Below are positions 32,700-42,735 of a stretch of 64,000 nucleotides of DNA, one piece after another. Positions within the stretch are counted from its first letter, which is position 1, and the number at the start of each line of letters is the position of its first letter. Made by a program: the position numbers and the translations under genes. Source of the stretch: Candidatus Omnitrophota bacterium (GTDB taxonomy: Bacteria > Hinthialibacterota > Hinthialibacteria > Hinthialibacterales > Hinthialibacteraceae); NCBI GenBank assembly GCA_003598175.1, contig QZKN01000112.1, positions 1 to 64,000 on the forward strand. Reading direction: 5' to 3'. A model generated the notes under the pieces. That model did no database searches, was not told the origin of the DNA, and saw nothing but the letters and a program-made list of their open reading frames with translations.

Positions 32700-33788
32700 T
32701 TAACCTGCTTCTTTGCGATTCTGTTGCTCTTCCCATTCTACTAAACTGGTCAGGACAAAACAAGTATGCGAGCAGCTGCAGCCGGTGATCTGATTCCGCC
32801 TCAACTCCGCTTGTCGCGAGCGCCACAATCGATCCAAATCATAATCAAAGTCGGCCAGATGTGCGAACGGTTTCGTAAATTCACACGCGGCGACCGATCC
32901 GTCGCCATAAATCACCCCCGCTGTTCGTCCCGCCGACAAACAGCGAAACGGAGCGGGTATCCCGAGATACAATCCGACCTGTACTTCCAATTGGCGGACA
33001 AACTGATCGAAATGGCCGCCCTCGCGTCGATTGATCCGTCGTATCGCGTCCAAAATTCCTTCCAACTCCTGCATGGGAGGTAAATCACAATCACGCGGAT
33101 CCCCTTTCTCGATAATCGCTTGCGGAATTCCCCACGACGAAAACGTAACGCCGCGAACCAGGTCAAAGGCGTGTTGCACGCCGATCTCATCCCATAAAAA
33201 ATGAGAAAGTTCGTCAATTTCACGATAATTGTGTTTGTTCACGTTCGTCAACACCACCACCCGAAAATAAGGATGTTCCTTTGTCAACGCAACCAACCGT
33301 TTCAAATTATTCGTGATTTTCCGAAAACTTCCCGGCAGTTGCCGCAGACGGTCATGATTCTTCTCCAACCCATCGATGCTGACTTGAAAGGAAAGAAAAT
33401 GTTCGTATTTTGCCGCCAAATCGAGTTCGATCAGGTGTTCCATTCTTTCCCACAACAAACCGTTTGTATTGATTTGCACGTTGTGGGTCCGGTTTTCGCG
33501 ATAAAACGATTCCACGATTTCGTCAAGATCGTTCCGTAAAAAAGGCTCGCCGCCCGTGATGGAAACCGTTCGCAGCGCGGGAGCGGTGCGAGCGATTTGT
33601 TGGAATTGTACGAGCGTCATTTCCGGTCCCGGATCGTCGATTCGTTGCCAAAACATGCAGTGTTCACAACGCATATTGCAACGATCCGTGACAAAAAGGA
33701 TAATATCTTTCGCTTGCGGCGGCGGATACGTTCCCAAGGGATCGATCACGGCCGAGCGAGAAAAAGGAAATAGACGGGGAAAACGCAT
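32700..33788 (-). CDS. Radical SAM protein with SPASM-like C-terminus
   Basis: A 362-residue iron-sulfur enzyme. The [4Fe-4S] SAM-binding motif CNMRCEHC lies near residue 38, followed by SITGGEPFLR (SAM contact), QINTNGLL and SFQVSIDG. The C-terminus has a Cys cluster (FRCLSAGRTAG, VAACEFTKPF, TGCSCSHTCFV), as in SPASM-type proteins that bind auxiliary clusters. Many such proteins modify peptides or act in cell-envelope glycosylation loci. The adjacent GT2 gene fits the latter, but the substrate is unknown. ATG 33788 was chosen because GGAG is suitably placed. A GTG four codons upstream is the alternative. Confidence 0.85.
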   Translation of the reverse strand: MRFPRLFPFSRSAVIDPLGTYPPPQAKDIILFVTDRCNMRCEHCMFWQRIDDPGPEMTLVQFQQIARTAPALRTVSITGGEPFLRNDLDEIVESFYRENRTHNVQINTNGLLWERMEHLIELDLAAKYEHFLSFQVSIDGLEKNHDRLRQLPGSFRKITNNLKRLVALTKEHPYFRVVVLTNVNKHNYREIDELSHFLWDEIGVQHAFDLVRGVTFSSWGIPQAIIEKGDPRDCDLPPMQELEGILDAIRRINRREGGHFDQFVRQLEVQVGLYLGIPAPFRCLSAGRTAGVIYGDGSVAACEFTKPFAHLADFDYDLDRLWRSRQAELRRNQITGCSCSHTCFVLTSLVEWEEQQNRKEAG

Positions 33789-33953
33789 TTTTTTCTCCAC
33801 GCGGGATATTTATTCTCAGATATATTGGTGCACACGGTTTCAATTTCCCATTTGAAAAGGATAAATCCCGCGAAAGGATTTTACTTTTTAAAAATTACTA
33901 CTTACAATACAACCATCAATCCTTATCAGACGTCAAGGCAATCGTAGCAGAGA

Positions 33954-36446
33954 ATGGCAGACTCTCAACCGTATTACTTCTCCGACGTTGTACCGAGCCG
34001 CCCGGTTTCCCGCCCGGCGGCGCTGATTTGTCTTTCCACCATGTGCGGCATCGCCTATGCCCGCTATTTTCCCGTGAACCTCTCGGTTCTTTTGTTGTTG
34101 CTTCTTCTTTTCGTCTCATCGTGGTTTGTTTACACACGCAATCATGATCATACAAATCCAAACACGTCCTTTCATTGGGCCATGGTACTATGTCTGGCAT
34201 TCCTGCTCGGAACGCTGCGCATGGAAATGCATTGGCTGCAGCGCCGGCAAATTACCGACGAAGTGAAAAAAATCGCCGCCTATGAAAACCAAATCATTTC
34301 CGGACGAATCGAGGAACTATATTTGCGGGATTCCGATTTCTCCTACGCCATTCTTTGTGATGTTCAAACGGAAAATGATCATTGTCTTCGCATTTTTCCT
34401 GGGAAAATAGGACTATCCGGTCCCACTTCGCTTTTTTCTTCGTTCCACACCAATGCCCAACTCCAATTCAGTGGAGAACTGCTGCCGGTGCAAGGTCCGA
34501 AAGTCCCGACAGGACACGACTATCAGGAATTCCTTTTTTCCAAGGGTATTTACGCATCCGTCAATTTGGATAACAGGCAGGAAATTCGGATGCTTCCGTC
34601 AACGTCCACTTTCCGTTTGAATCGGCTTCGTGATGAGGCGCACGAAGCCTTGCAGCGAACTCGACTTTTATTGCCGCATGTTTCTTTATTTAAAAATCAT
34701 GCACGCGAAGATATTGAAGGATTAATATCATCCGTTTGTTTTGGGCTTCGTTCGTCCGTGTCCTCCACTCTCAACAATATATTATATACATCCGGTCTCG
34801 CCCATCTTACCTCGATCAGTGGATTGCACGTGACGCTGGTCCTGGTTCTGACCGCAATGTGGCTCAAAAAATTCGGTCTGCGCAGAAGGCAAGCGGCGGG
34901 CGTTACGTTTATTTTGGGATTCTTCTATCTTTTTTTCGTGGGCGCTCGAATCCCCGCGATTCGCGCGACATTGATGGCGTTCGTCGTATTGGGCCACTAT
35001 TTCACCGAGCGGAGGGTGGATTCCCTCAACTCCCTGGCCTTGGCGGCGTTGCTGATCCTGGCGATTCAACCCGGGCAGATGTTTTTGCCTTCCTTTCAAC
35101 TCTCATTTGCGGCCGTTCTCCTTTTGATTCTTTACGGTCCATTATGGCAAAAAATCAATTCATTGTTTCGCTCCACACTGTCGGCCACGATTTTCAATAT
35201 GACGATGGCGTCTCTGCTCATGGTCATCGGACTAGCACCGTTTGCCGTCTACTATTTTCACATATTTAGTTGGGGCACACTATTCGGCAATTTATTCGCC
35301 ATTCCCGTAGTTTCTTTGCTGCTGCCGACCACGTATATGTGGTATCTTACAACCTATTTGCCGTTTCCGGGATTGGCCGATATCATCGGCTATCTTCCCG
35401 CTCTCTTCTCCCACTCACTTTTTGTTATTATGCAATTCTTTTCCAAATCGATCTTTCGAATGATTATTCCCTTTCCCGGATTGTTAGTCTCCATTTTCTG
35501 GTTCTGCGCGATTCTGGTTCTTGCCAATCCGACACAGCAATACATTCGATTCAAAAATCATTGTTTACGCGCCTATCATCTTGCGTTCTTCTTGTTCGCG
35601 CTGTCCATCTCGATCTATTTGGCTCAACCGGCGTTTCAACCATTGCGCGTGGATTTTCTCGGATTGGGACAAGGCGATTGTACTGTCATCCGCACCGCGA
35701 ATCATCATACCATCCTCGTCGATGGGGGGCCGCCGGAGCGAAACCGGCGAAACCTGTTTCCGGCTTTGGTCGATTATCTTTTGTTTGAAGGCGTTACCAA
35801 AATCGATTTAATGATTCTGTCCCACCCGCAGGCGGACCACATCGGCGAATTCGAATCGGTGATTCATCTCATCCCGGTTTCCCTGATTCTCGAAGGAAGC
35901 GTCGATGTAAACATCCAAACGTATCGGTCATTTGTTCAAGAAGCCGAAAACAAGGGAATCCCACGAAAAACGGTTCGCGCCGGCGATCGAATTCCGCTGG
36001 ACGACGAGACCAATTTATGGATTCTTCATCCGGACGAGCAATCGTTACAAAGCGACAACGACATCAATGAAGCGTCCATCGTCGTTTTATTTCAATATCG
36101 GGATGTGCGGTTGTTGCTGACGGGCGACATCGGCAAAACAACCGAAAAGACGTTGTGTGAACGTTACGACAATTGGGACATCGATATCCTCAAAGTTCCT
36201 CATCACGGCAGCCGTTATTCGACCACTCAAACTCTGCTTGAGGAAACCAAACCCGAATTTGCCGTCATTCAAGTGGGCCGCAATTCCTATGGACATCCTC
36301 ATCCCGACACATGCAAACGCCTCTCCGCGTTTCAAACGCACGTATTCCGAACCGATATCGACGGAACCGTGCGCTTTTTGATCGATGAAAACCGATTTCG
36401 CATTTACACGACCCAATCCAATCGACTCCATATTTATAATGAGTGA
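33954..36446 (+). CDS. comEC: ComEC/Rec2 DNA-uptake channel with metallo-hydrolase domain
   Basis: An 830-residue inner-membrane protein that imports single-stranded DNA in natural competence. N-terminal helices are followed by an OB-like DUF4131 domain (about residues 90-230). The competence domain (about 255-540) has LAHLTSISGLHVTLVLVL and AIRATLMAFVVLGHYFTERR. The C-terminal metallo-beta-lactamase-like domain has VDFLGLGQGDCTVIRT, VDGGPPERN, LSHPQADHIGE, LLLTGDIG and KVPHHGSR. All expected domains are present and uninterrupted. It stands alone between the radical SAM gene and the AAA module. The last residues run up to the edge of the repeat-flanked region, so the insertion did not damage it. 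Confidence 0.93.
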   Translation: MADSQPYYFSDVVPSRPVSRPAALICLSTMCGIAYARYFPVNLSVLLLLLLLFVSSWFVYTRNHDHTNPNTSFHWAMVLCLAFLLGTLRMEMHWLQRRQITDEVKKIAAYENQIISGRIEELYLRDSDFSYAILCDVQTENDHCLRIFPGKIGLSGPTSLFSSFHTNAQLQFSGELLPVQGPKVPTGHDYQEFLFSKGIYASVNLDNRQEIRMLPSTSTFRLNRLRDEAHEALQRTRLLLPHVSLFKNHAREDIEGLISSVCFGLRSSVSSTLNNILYTSGLAHLTSISGLHVTLVLVLTAMWLKKFGLRRRQAAGVTFILGFFYLFFVGARIPAIRATLMAFVVLGHYFTERRVDSLNSLALAALLILAIQPGQMFLPSFQLSFAAVLLLILYGPLWQKINSLFRSTLSATIFNMTMASLLMVIGLAPFAVYYFHIFSWGTLFGNLFAIPVVSLLLPTTYMWYLTTYLPFPGLADIIGYLPALFSHSLFVIMQFFSKSIFRMIIPFPGLLVSIFWFCAILVLANPTQQYIRFKNHCLRAYHLAFFLFALSISIYLAQPAFQPLRVDFLGLGQGDCTVIRTANHHTILVDGGPPERNRRNLFPALVDYLLFEGVTKIDLMILSHPQADHIGEFESVIHLIPVSLILEGSVDVNIQTYRSFVQEAENKGIPRKTVRAGDRIPLDDETNLWILHPDEQSLQSDNDINEASIVVLFQYRDVRLLLTGDIGKTTEKTLCERYDNWDIDILKVPHHGSRYSTTQTLLEETKPEFAVIQVGRNSYGHPHPDTCKRLSAFQTHVFRTDIDGTVRFLIDENRFRIYTTQSNRLHIYNE

Positions 36447-36532
36447 AAGGCGAGACCATTCTTTTCATTTGGGTTGAAGATGGTATGCGTGAATCCAAAC
36501 AATGGCGTAACATTCAGTATATCCCTTGCCTG

Positions 36533-36592
36533 CCACTTGCATTCCTGCCCATTTTTGTAAAAATTGATGTGGTGGGACTTTTTATCCAACCA
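36533..36592. repeat. Left direct repeat flanking the AAA-ATPase module
   Basis: Begins CCACTTGCATTCC and ends CCAACCA. It matches 38900-38962 in the same orientation. Over the first 30 positions only four differ, all transitions. It lies about 90 bases after comEC and 125 bases before the ATPase gene. Confidence 0.7.
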
Positions 36593-36717
36593 CATGGTAC
36601 AACGAGAATGTCGCTCGTTAAAAACAATCGAAGCCATTCGTTGAATCTGATCAGATAAATAGGGAAATTATTAAGTGTGACCGTCCGCGTCAAAATTTGT
36701 AAATGTGGAGTATTGAA

Positions 36718-38115
36718 ATGAAGATCAAGGTTAAAAATCTCGGAGCCTTGAAACAAGCCGAATTCGAACTTGGTAAGATAACGATAATATGTGGAGAAAA
36801 TAATACTGGCAAGACCTATGCAACGTATGCGTTGTTCGGTTTTCTTTCATTTTGGAGAGAAGCATTTGCCATGGTCATTCCGGACCAGGTAGTCACTTCA
36901 TTACTGACCGAAGGAACGACTCATCTTGATATCCATCAGTATATTCAAAAAGCCGATCAAATATTAGATGAAGGATGCATCGTATATACAAAACAACTTC
37001 CTTCTTATTTTGCTTCCTCCGAGAAAAATTTCGAAACCAGCGAATTTCATATCAAACTCGATTCCCATGATATACAACCACTCGACACATTCTCGCGTAA
37101 TATCGGTTCGGCCAAAACTCAGATATTCAGCATTATGAAACAATCGAACGAATCAACCATATCAATCACTCTTCTTACAGAAAAGGAAACCGTTAAAATC
37201 CCTAAACAAATAATCAAGCGTGCAATCGGAGACGCAGTCAAAGAAATTATTTTCGGCCATCTTTTCCCCCGCGCGTTCATCGCAAGTGCAGAAAGAACCG
37301 GCGCCGCCATATTTCGCAAAGAACTCAACTTCGCCAGAAACCGTCTCCTTGAGCAAATCAGCAACGCAGAAAATGACGTCAATCCTTTTGATTTGGTGAA
37401 CAGAATTTATTCCGATTATGCATTGCCGGTAAAAAGGAATGTGGATTTTGCGCGACAATTGGAAGATATCGCCAAACGGGATAGTTTCATCACAAAAGAA
37501 TATCAAAACGTATTGGATGATTTTTCCAGCATCATCGGCGGCGCGTACAACGTGACAAAAAACAATGAACTCTATTTCATTCCCCACACAAACAAGCGGT
37601 TGAAGTTGACGATGGATGCGAGTTCTAGCGCGGTGCGTTCCTTGCTAGATGTCGGATTTTATCTCCGACACGAAGCGCAGAAAGGCGATCTTTTAATGGT
37701 GGATGAACCGGAATTGAATCTCCATCCGGAAAACCAGCGCCGCGTGGCGCGTCTTTTCTCTCGATTAATCCGCCTGGGAATCAAAGTGTTCATAACCACG
37801 AACAGCGATTACATTATCAAAGAACTAAGTACTCTAATAATGTTAAATCATGATCGGCCACATCTCAAAGCAATAATGCGGAAGGAAGGATACAAAACAG
37901 AAGAATTATTATCAGCCAATGATGTACGAGTGTATATTGCCGAAGAAAAGCCGATCCTTCTCAATGGCAATCAGCGTAGAACCACGTGTCATACTCTTGT
38001 CCCTGCGGAAATCGATGCGGAACTCGGAATTGAAGCGCGAAGTTTCGACGCAACGATCGAACAAATGAACTCCATTCATGAATATATCCTGTTTGGAGGG
38101 AATAACAATGGCTGA
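36718..38115 (+). CDS. AAA/ABC-type ATPase (AAA_15/OLD-like) of a two-gene module
   Basis: A 465-residue soluble ATPase with a single ABC-like head. Walker A GENNTGKT is at residues 26-33 after VKNLGALKQAEFELGK. A long helical insert follows (about 60-290). The signature-like SSSAVRSLL is at 302-310, Walker B with catalytic Glu in LLMVDEPELNLHP at 325-337, and a sensor region FITTNSDYIIKEL at 358-370. No TOPRIM nuclease domain follows, so it is not a full OLD/GajA protein. It resembles the ATPase halves of two-gene defence systems. The ATG at 36718 has GGAG seven bases upstream. Its stop overlaps the next start (ATGGCTGA), so both proteins are made together. The module appears AT-richer than its surroundings and is bracketed by direct repeats. 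Confidence 0.85.
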   Translation: MKIKVKNLGALKQAEFELGKITIICGENNTGKTYATYALFGFLSFWREAFAMVIPDQVVTSLLTEGTTHLDIHQYIQKADQILDEGCIVYTKQLPSYFASSEKNFETSEFHIKLDSHDIQPLDTFSRNIGSAKTQIFSIMKQSNESTISITLLTEKETVKIPKQIIKRAIGDAVKEIIFGHLFPRAFIASAERTGAAIFRKELNFARNRLLEQISNAENDVNPFDLVNRIYSDYALPVKRNVDFARQLEDIAKRDSFITKEYQNVLDDFSSIIGGAYNVTKNNELYFIPHTNKRLKLTMDASSSAVRSLLDVGFYLRHEAQKGDLLMVDEPELNLHPENQRRVARLFSRLIRLGIKVFITTNSDYIIKELSTLIMLNHDRPHLKAIMRKEGYKTEELLSANDVRVYIAEEKPILLNGNQRRTTCHTLVPAEIDAELGIEARSFDATIEQMNSIHEYILFGGNNNG

Positions 38116-38647
38116 TTTGAAAACTCTCATGCGTATTCTGAATCCTGCCTTGATTGTTCATTGGTCACAAGGAAAAGTCCAACTCCAGGAAAAAGACATG
38201 GCCGCCAAATTAAAGAATGTGGAAATCTGCGGACTCGTTGATGAGAGTCTCATTCTGAAACTGGATCGCACATCGATTCAGTTATTCAAAGGTGGGCATG
38301 CGAACAAACAATGCGACTATGTGATTTTTTCCGAATCGCAAGGGAACAAATGCGCCGTTTTCGTTAATTTAAAATCCACAAATTTCCAAAGAGAAAAATT
38401 AATCCTGCAATTTAGAGGAGCGCAGTGCCTGATCGATTACTTCGATGTGGTTCTGAACCGATTTGAATCTTGTTGTAATCTTTTAAAAAATTACGAACAC
38501 TACTTTGTCATGTTTTATAAGACGTCCATCAACAAAATGCCGACGCGTCCACGAAAAGGGAGACAATCCTCCAATCGTTCTCCGGAAACCGTTTTAAAAA
38601 TTACAGATCCACATCAATTGAATTTCGATGCCTTAATTTTACGATAA
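38108..38647 (+). CDS. Unknown partner of the AAA ATPase, possible nuclease-like fold
   Basis: A 179-residue protein I do not recognise. It overlaps the ATPase gene by eight bases (ATGGCTGA), a strong sign of joint function. The middle has alternating beta segments: CDYVIFSES (Asp 70), then AVFVNLKSTN (Asn 87, Lys 89), then QFRGAQCLIDYF. The spacing of Asp...X-X-Lys and a following Gln recalls PD-(D/E)XK nucleases of the type 'CDY...FVELK', but the usual Glu is Asn here, so activity is doubtful. A basic tail (TRPRKGRQSSNR, about 146-157) could bind nucleic acid. No signal peptide or helix is present. Toxin, effector or sensor roles are all open. Confidence 0.7.
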   Translation: MADLKTLMRILNPALIVHWSQGKVQLQEKDMAAKLKNVEICGLVDESLILKLDRTSIQLFKGGHANKQCDYVIFSESQGNKCAVFVNLKSTNFQREKLILQFRGAQCLIDYFDVVLNRFESCCNLLKNYEHYFVMFYKTSINKMPTRPRKGRQSSNRSPETVLKITDPHQLNFDALILR

Positions 38648-38702
38648 GGTTATGGTTTGCAGATGCATCGAACGGATATCGATTCGTTGTTTTTGGATAC
38701 AA

Positions 38703-38896
38703 TTACTGTTTCTTATAATTCTCATACAAACGCACTGCTTCTTCCTGATATGGTTCAGGCAATGCATGCCCACTGTCAAAAAGATGATGGTTTTGCTTTT
38801 CAATGAGATCGATTCGTACACGTTCCGGGCGAATTCCACACTATAATATTCGTCTTTTTGTCCCACGAGCATGAGAAATAAATCGGTTTGAATATT
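38703..38896 (-). pseudogene. Frameshifted C-terminal remnant of an alpha/beta hydrolase
   Basis: On the minus strand, one frame reads TDLFLMLVGQKDEYYSVEF, then ARNVYESISLKSKTII. A second frame continues from FDSGHALPEPYQEE to VRLYENYKKQ and a TAA stop (38703-38705). Joined by one base in a T-run near 38780 they give the C-terminal end of an alpha/beta hydrolase, with the catalytic Asp region (VGQKDE) and catalytic His (GHALP). The N-terminal part is missing, and the remnant stops exactly where the right direct repeat begins (38900). No start codon or ribosome site is present. Confidence 0.75.
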
Positions 38897-38899
38897 CTA

Positions 38900-38976
38900 C
38901 CACTTGCATTCCCACCCGTTTTTGTGAAAAATTGAACTATTGGGGATTTTTTTAACCAACCAGGCGGACACGCCTG
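38900..38976. repeat. Right direct repeat (38900-38962) joined to a CAGGCG hairpin
   Basis: Same orientation as the repeat at 36533-36592, starting CCACTTGCATTCC and ending CCAACCA. The final CA runs into CAGGCG-gaca-CGCCTG (38961-38976), a member of the dispersed hairpin family. The rest of the gap from 38648 to 39025 holds the hydrolase remnant and the icd ribosome site, with no intact gene. Confidence 0.7.
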
Positions 38977-39025
38977 TTTTGAATGTATTGGGGCTGAAAC
39001 AACAGACTGCGAAGGAGAACCAATC

Positions 39026-40267
39026 ATGTATCAGAAAATCACCGTTCCTTCCGACGGGAAAAAAATCGAACTTCAAAATGGAAATCTCGTCGTTCCCGAC
39101 AATCCGATCATCCCTTTCGTCGAAGGGGACGGCATTGGAGTGGATATTTCTCCCGCCATGAAGAAGGTACTGGACGCGGCGGTGGAGAAAGCGTATCAGG
39201 GAAACAAGCGTATCGTTTGGATGGAAGTGTATGCGGGAGAAAAAGCCAACGAGCGGTATGGCGAATATCTGCCTAAAGAAACGTTGGACGCGTTTACGGA
39301 GTTTCACGTCGCCATCAAGGGGCCGTTAACGACGCCGGTGGGCGGTGGATTTCGCTCCTTGAACGTCAGCATTCGGCAATTATTGGATTTGTATGCCTGT
39401 GTTCGCCCTGTCCGTTATTTTCAAGGCGTCCCAAGCCCGGTCAAAGAGCCGGAACGTCTGAATGTGGTGATCTTTCGTGAGAATACGGAGGATGTGTATG
39501 CGGGAATCGAGTGGCAGGAGGGAACGCCGGAGGCGAAAAAAGTCATCGATTTCATCAATGCGGAAATGGGGAAAAACATCCGCGCGGATTCCGGCGTCGG
39601 CATCAAACCGATCAGCATTTTCGGAAGCCAACGATTGATTCGCGCAGCCATCAAGTATGCGATTTTCAGGAAACGTCCTTCCGTCACGCTTGTGCACAAA
39701 GGTAACATCATGAAATACACGGAAGGAGCGTTTCGCGATTGGGGCTATCAGCTGGCGAAGGAGGAATTCGCCGATCGTCTGATTTCGGAAGAGGACCTAT
39801 GGAAACAATATGACGGGAAACTGCCGGAAGGAAAAATTCTAATCAAGGATCGGATTGCGGATTCCATGTTTCAGCAGGTGTTGCTGCGGCCGGACGAGTA
39901 CGAGGTGGTGGCCACGCCGAACTTGAACGGCGATTATTTGTCCGACGCCTGCGCGGCGCAGGTAGGCGGATTGGGCATGGCCCCCGGCGCCAACATCGGC
40001 GATACGGTAGCGGTTTTCGAGGCGACGCACGGCACGGCGCCGAAATATGCGGGACAGGATAAAGTAAATCCGGGTTCGTTGATACTTTCCGGCGTGATGA
40101 TGCTGGAACATTTGGGCTGGGACGAAGCGGCAAAATTAGTCGTCCGGGGCATCGAGGAAACGATCAGGCAAAAACGAGTTACCTATGATCTCGAGCGGCA
40201 AATGGAAGGAGCAACGCTGTTGCAATGCTCCGAATTCGGATCGTCCATCGTCGCGAATATGGAATAA
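39026..40267 (+). CDS. icd: NADP-dependent isocitrate dehydrogenase
   Basis: A 413-residue TCA-cycle enzyme that oxidises isocitrate to 2-oxoglutarate and CO2. It is close to the Escherichia coli type: [20 protein letters not shown] (substrate loop with the Ser phosphorylated by AceK in enterobacteria), [25 protein letters not shown] and [36 protein letters not shown] carries the Lys-Tyr pair that selects NADP over NAD. The length is usual. AAGGAG lies eight bases before the ATG. The next gene, malate dehydrogenase, is 133 bases on, so joint regulation of the oxidative TCA cycle is plausible. Confidence 0.96.
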   Translation: MYQKITVPSDGKKIELQNGNLVVPDNPIIPFVEGDGIGVDISPAMKKVLDAAVEKAYQGNKRIVWMEVYAGEKANERYGEYLPKETLDAFTEFHVAIKGPLTTPVGGGFRSLNVSIRQLLDLYACVRPVRYFQGVPSPVKEPERLNVVIFRENTEDVYAGIEWQEGTPEAKKVIDFINAEMGKNIRADSGVGIKPISIFGSQRLIRAAIKYAIFRKRPSVTLVHKGNIMKYTEGAFRDWGYQLAKEEFADRLISEEDLWKQYDGKLPEGKILIKDRIADSMFQQVLLRPDEYEVVATPNLNGDYLSDACAAQVGGLGMAPGANIGDTVAVFEATHGTAPKYAGQDKVNPGSLILSGVMMLEHLGWDEAAKLVVRGIEETIRQKRVTYDLERQMEGATLLQCSEFGSSIVANME

Positions 40268-40361
40268 AATAAGGCATGGCAGTGAAGCGCGGCCGGCGGA
40301 TTCGTTTTCGGTTCCTTGCGATTCGTGATGGAACGAATCGCCGCGGGCCGTCCGAAAATAG

Positions 40362-41333
<972 letters not shown>

Positions 41334-41368
41334 ATTACAGCCTTATCTGTCGGTTGAATTGTTTCTAT

Positions 41369-41412
41369 CGCCGGACGCGGATGTCGTTGCCGAATCCGGC
41401 GAGTCTTTTTTT
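41369..41412 (+). terminator. Terminator after malate dehydrogenase
   Basis: CGCCGGA (41369-41375) pairs with TCCGGCG (41395-41401). The 19-base loop is itself partly palindromic. AGTCTTTTTTT follows. It is 36 bases after the mdh stop codon. Confidence 0.75.
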
Positions 41413-41630
41413 ATTTGTCCTATTTCCGCTATATTTTTTGATGGAATTCCCTGCGTATTTCTCTTTACATCGGATTGCGAATGGAGGCGTGTTGTGGATA
41501 ATGAAAAACCTGCCGCAAAGGGGCCATCGCGACGGAGTGGTGAATCCATTCCATTTGTATTTCAAATGATATCGAGTATGATATTTTTCTCGGATACCAT
41601 TCATCATCAAGCTCATATGGGAATAGCAGC

Positions 41631-42281
41631 ATGAAAATCAAATATATCGGCCACTCCTGTTTTTTACTCGCGAGCGATACGGGAACCTTGATCCTGACCG
41701 ATCCCTACAAATCCGGCTCGTACGGTGGAGCGTTGATGTACGGTCCGATCGTGGATGCGGCCGATATTGCGGTGATCAGTCACGATCACGAAGATCATTC
41801 GGACGTATTGAGTCTTCCCAATCGGCCGCTGATGGTGCGAACCGACGCGGTGGTTCGCGGCATCGATTTCGACGTCGTGGATACCTATCATGACGAAGAA
41901 CAAGGCGCGAAGCGGGGGAAAAATCGCGTCACCAGTTTCGTATTGGATGAGATCCGCATCTGCCATCTCGGCGATCTGGGGCATGTGTTGACGCCGGAGC
42001 AGGTTGAGAAAATTGGGAATATCGACATTTTGCTGATTCCCGTCGGCGGGAATTTTACGATCGGTCCCGCCGAGGCGACACAAATCGTGAACGCGCTCCA
42101 TCCACGCATTGTGATTCCCATGCATTTCAAAACGGAAAAATGTGCGTTTCCGATCGAGCCGGTGGATCGTTTTTTGGAAGGGAAAACGCCGGTGAAACGC
42201 TCGACGGTCAGTGAAGTGACTATCCAAAAAGGCGATTTGCCCGAGGCGTGTACGTATTTGTATCTCCCTCCCGCCAACTAA
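41631..42281 (+). CDS. Metallo-beta-lactamase-fold hydrolase (UlaG/YtkL-like)
   Basis: A 216-residue cytoplasmic enzyme. Its compact MBL domain has YIGHSCFLL (first strand), TDPYKSGSY, the zinc motif SHDHEDHSD (HxHxDH type), HLGDLGHVLTPEQ, IPVGGNFTIGPAEA and the final VIPMHFKTEKC. This matches the YtkL/UPF0173 group of metal-dependent hydrolases rather than class B beta-lactamases. The substrate is unknown. The ribosome site is weak (AGCAG). The PII gene follows 32 bases downstream, so they may share a transcript. Confidence 0.85.
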   Translation: MKIKYIGHSCFLLASDTGTLILTDPYKSGSYGGALMYGPIVDAADIAVISHDHEDHSDVLSLPNRPLMVRTDAVVRGIDFDVVDTYHDEEQGAKRGKNRVTSFVLDEIRICHLGDLGHVLTPEQVEKIGNIDILLIPVGGNFTIGPAEATQIVNALHPRIVIPMHFKTEKCAFPIEPVDRFLEGKTPVKRSTVSEVTIQKGDLPEACTYLYLPPAN

Positions 42282-42310
42282 GATATGTAGCAATCGCTGG
42301 AAAAGGTTGA

Positions 42311-42652
<342 letters not shown>

Positions 42653-42735
42653 CTTATTCAAACAAGGGCAGAAACAACACGGCCCTTGCCACCCGGTTGC
42701 ATTTTTTATGAACATTCATCTTTTCCTAATCAATC

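Noticed and set aside
36434-36637. Minus-strand frame across the left direct repeat with a similar translation to the right copy
   Set aside because: Similarity of the translations follows from the DNA repeat itself. The frame overlaps the end of comEC and has no start signal.
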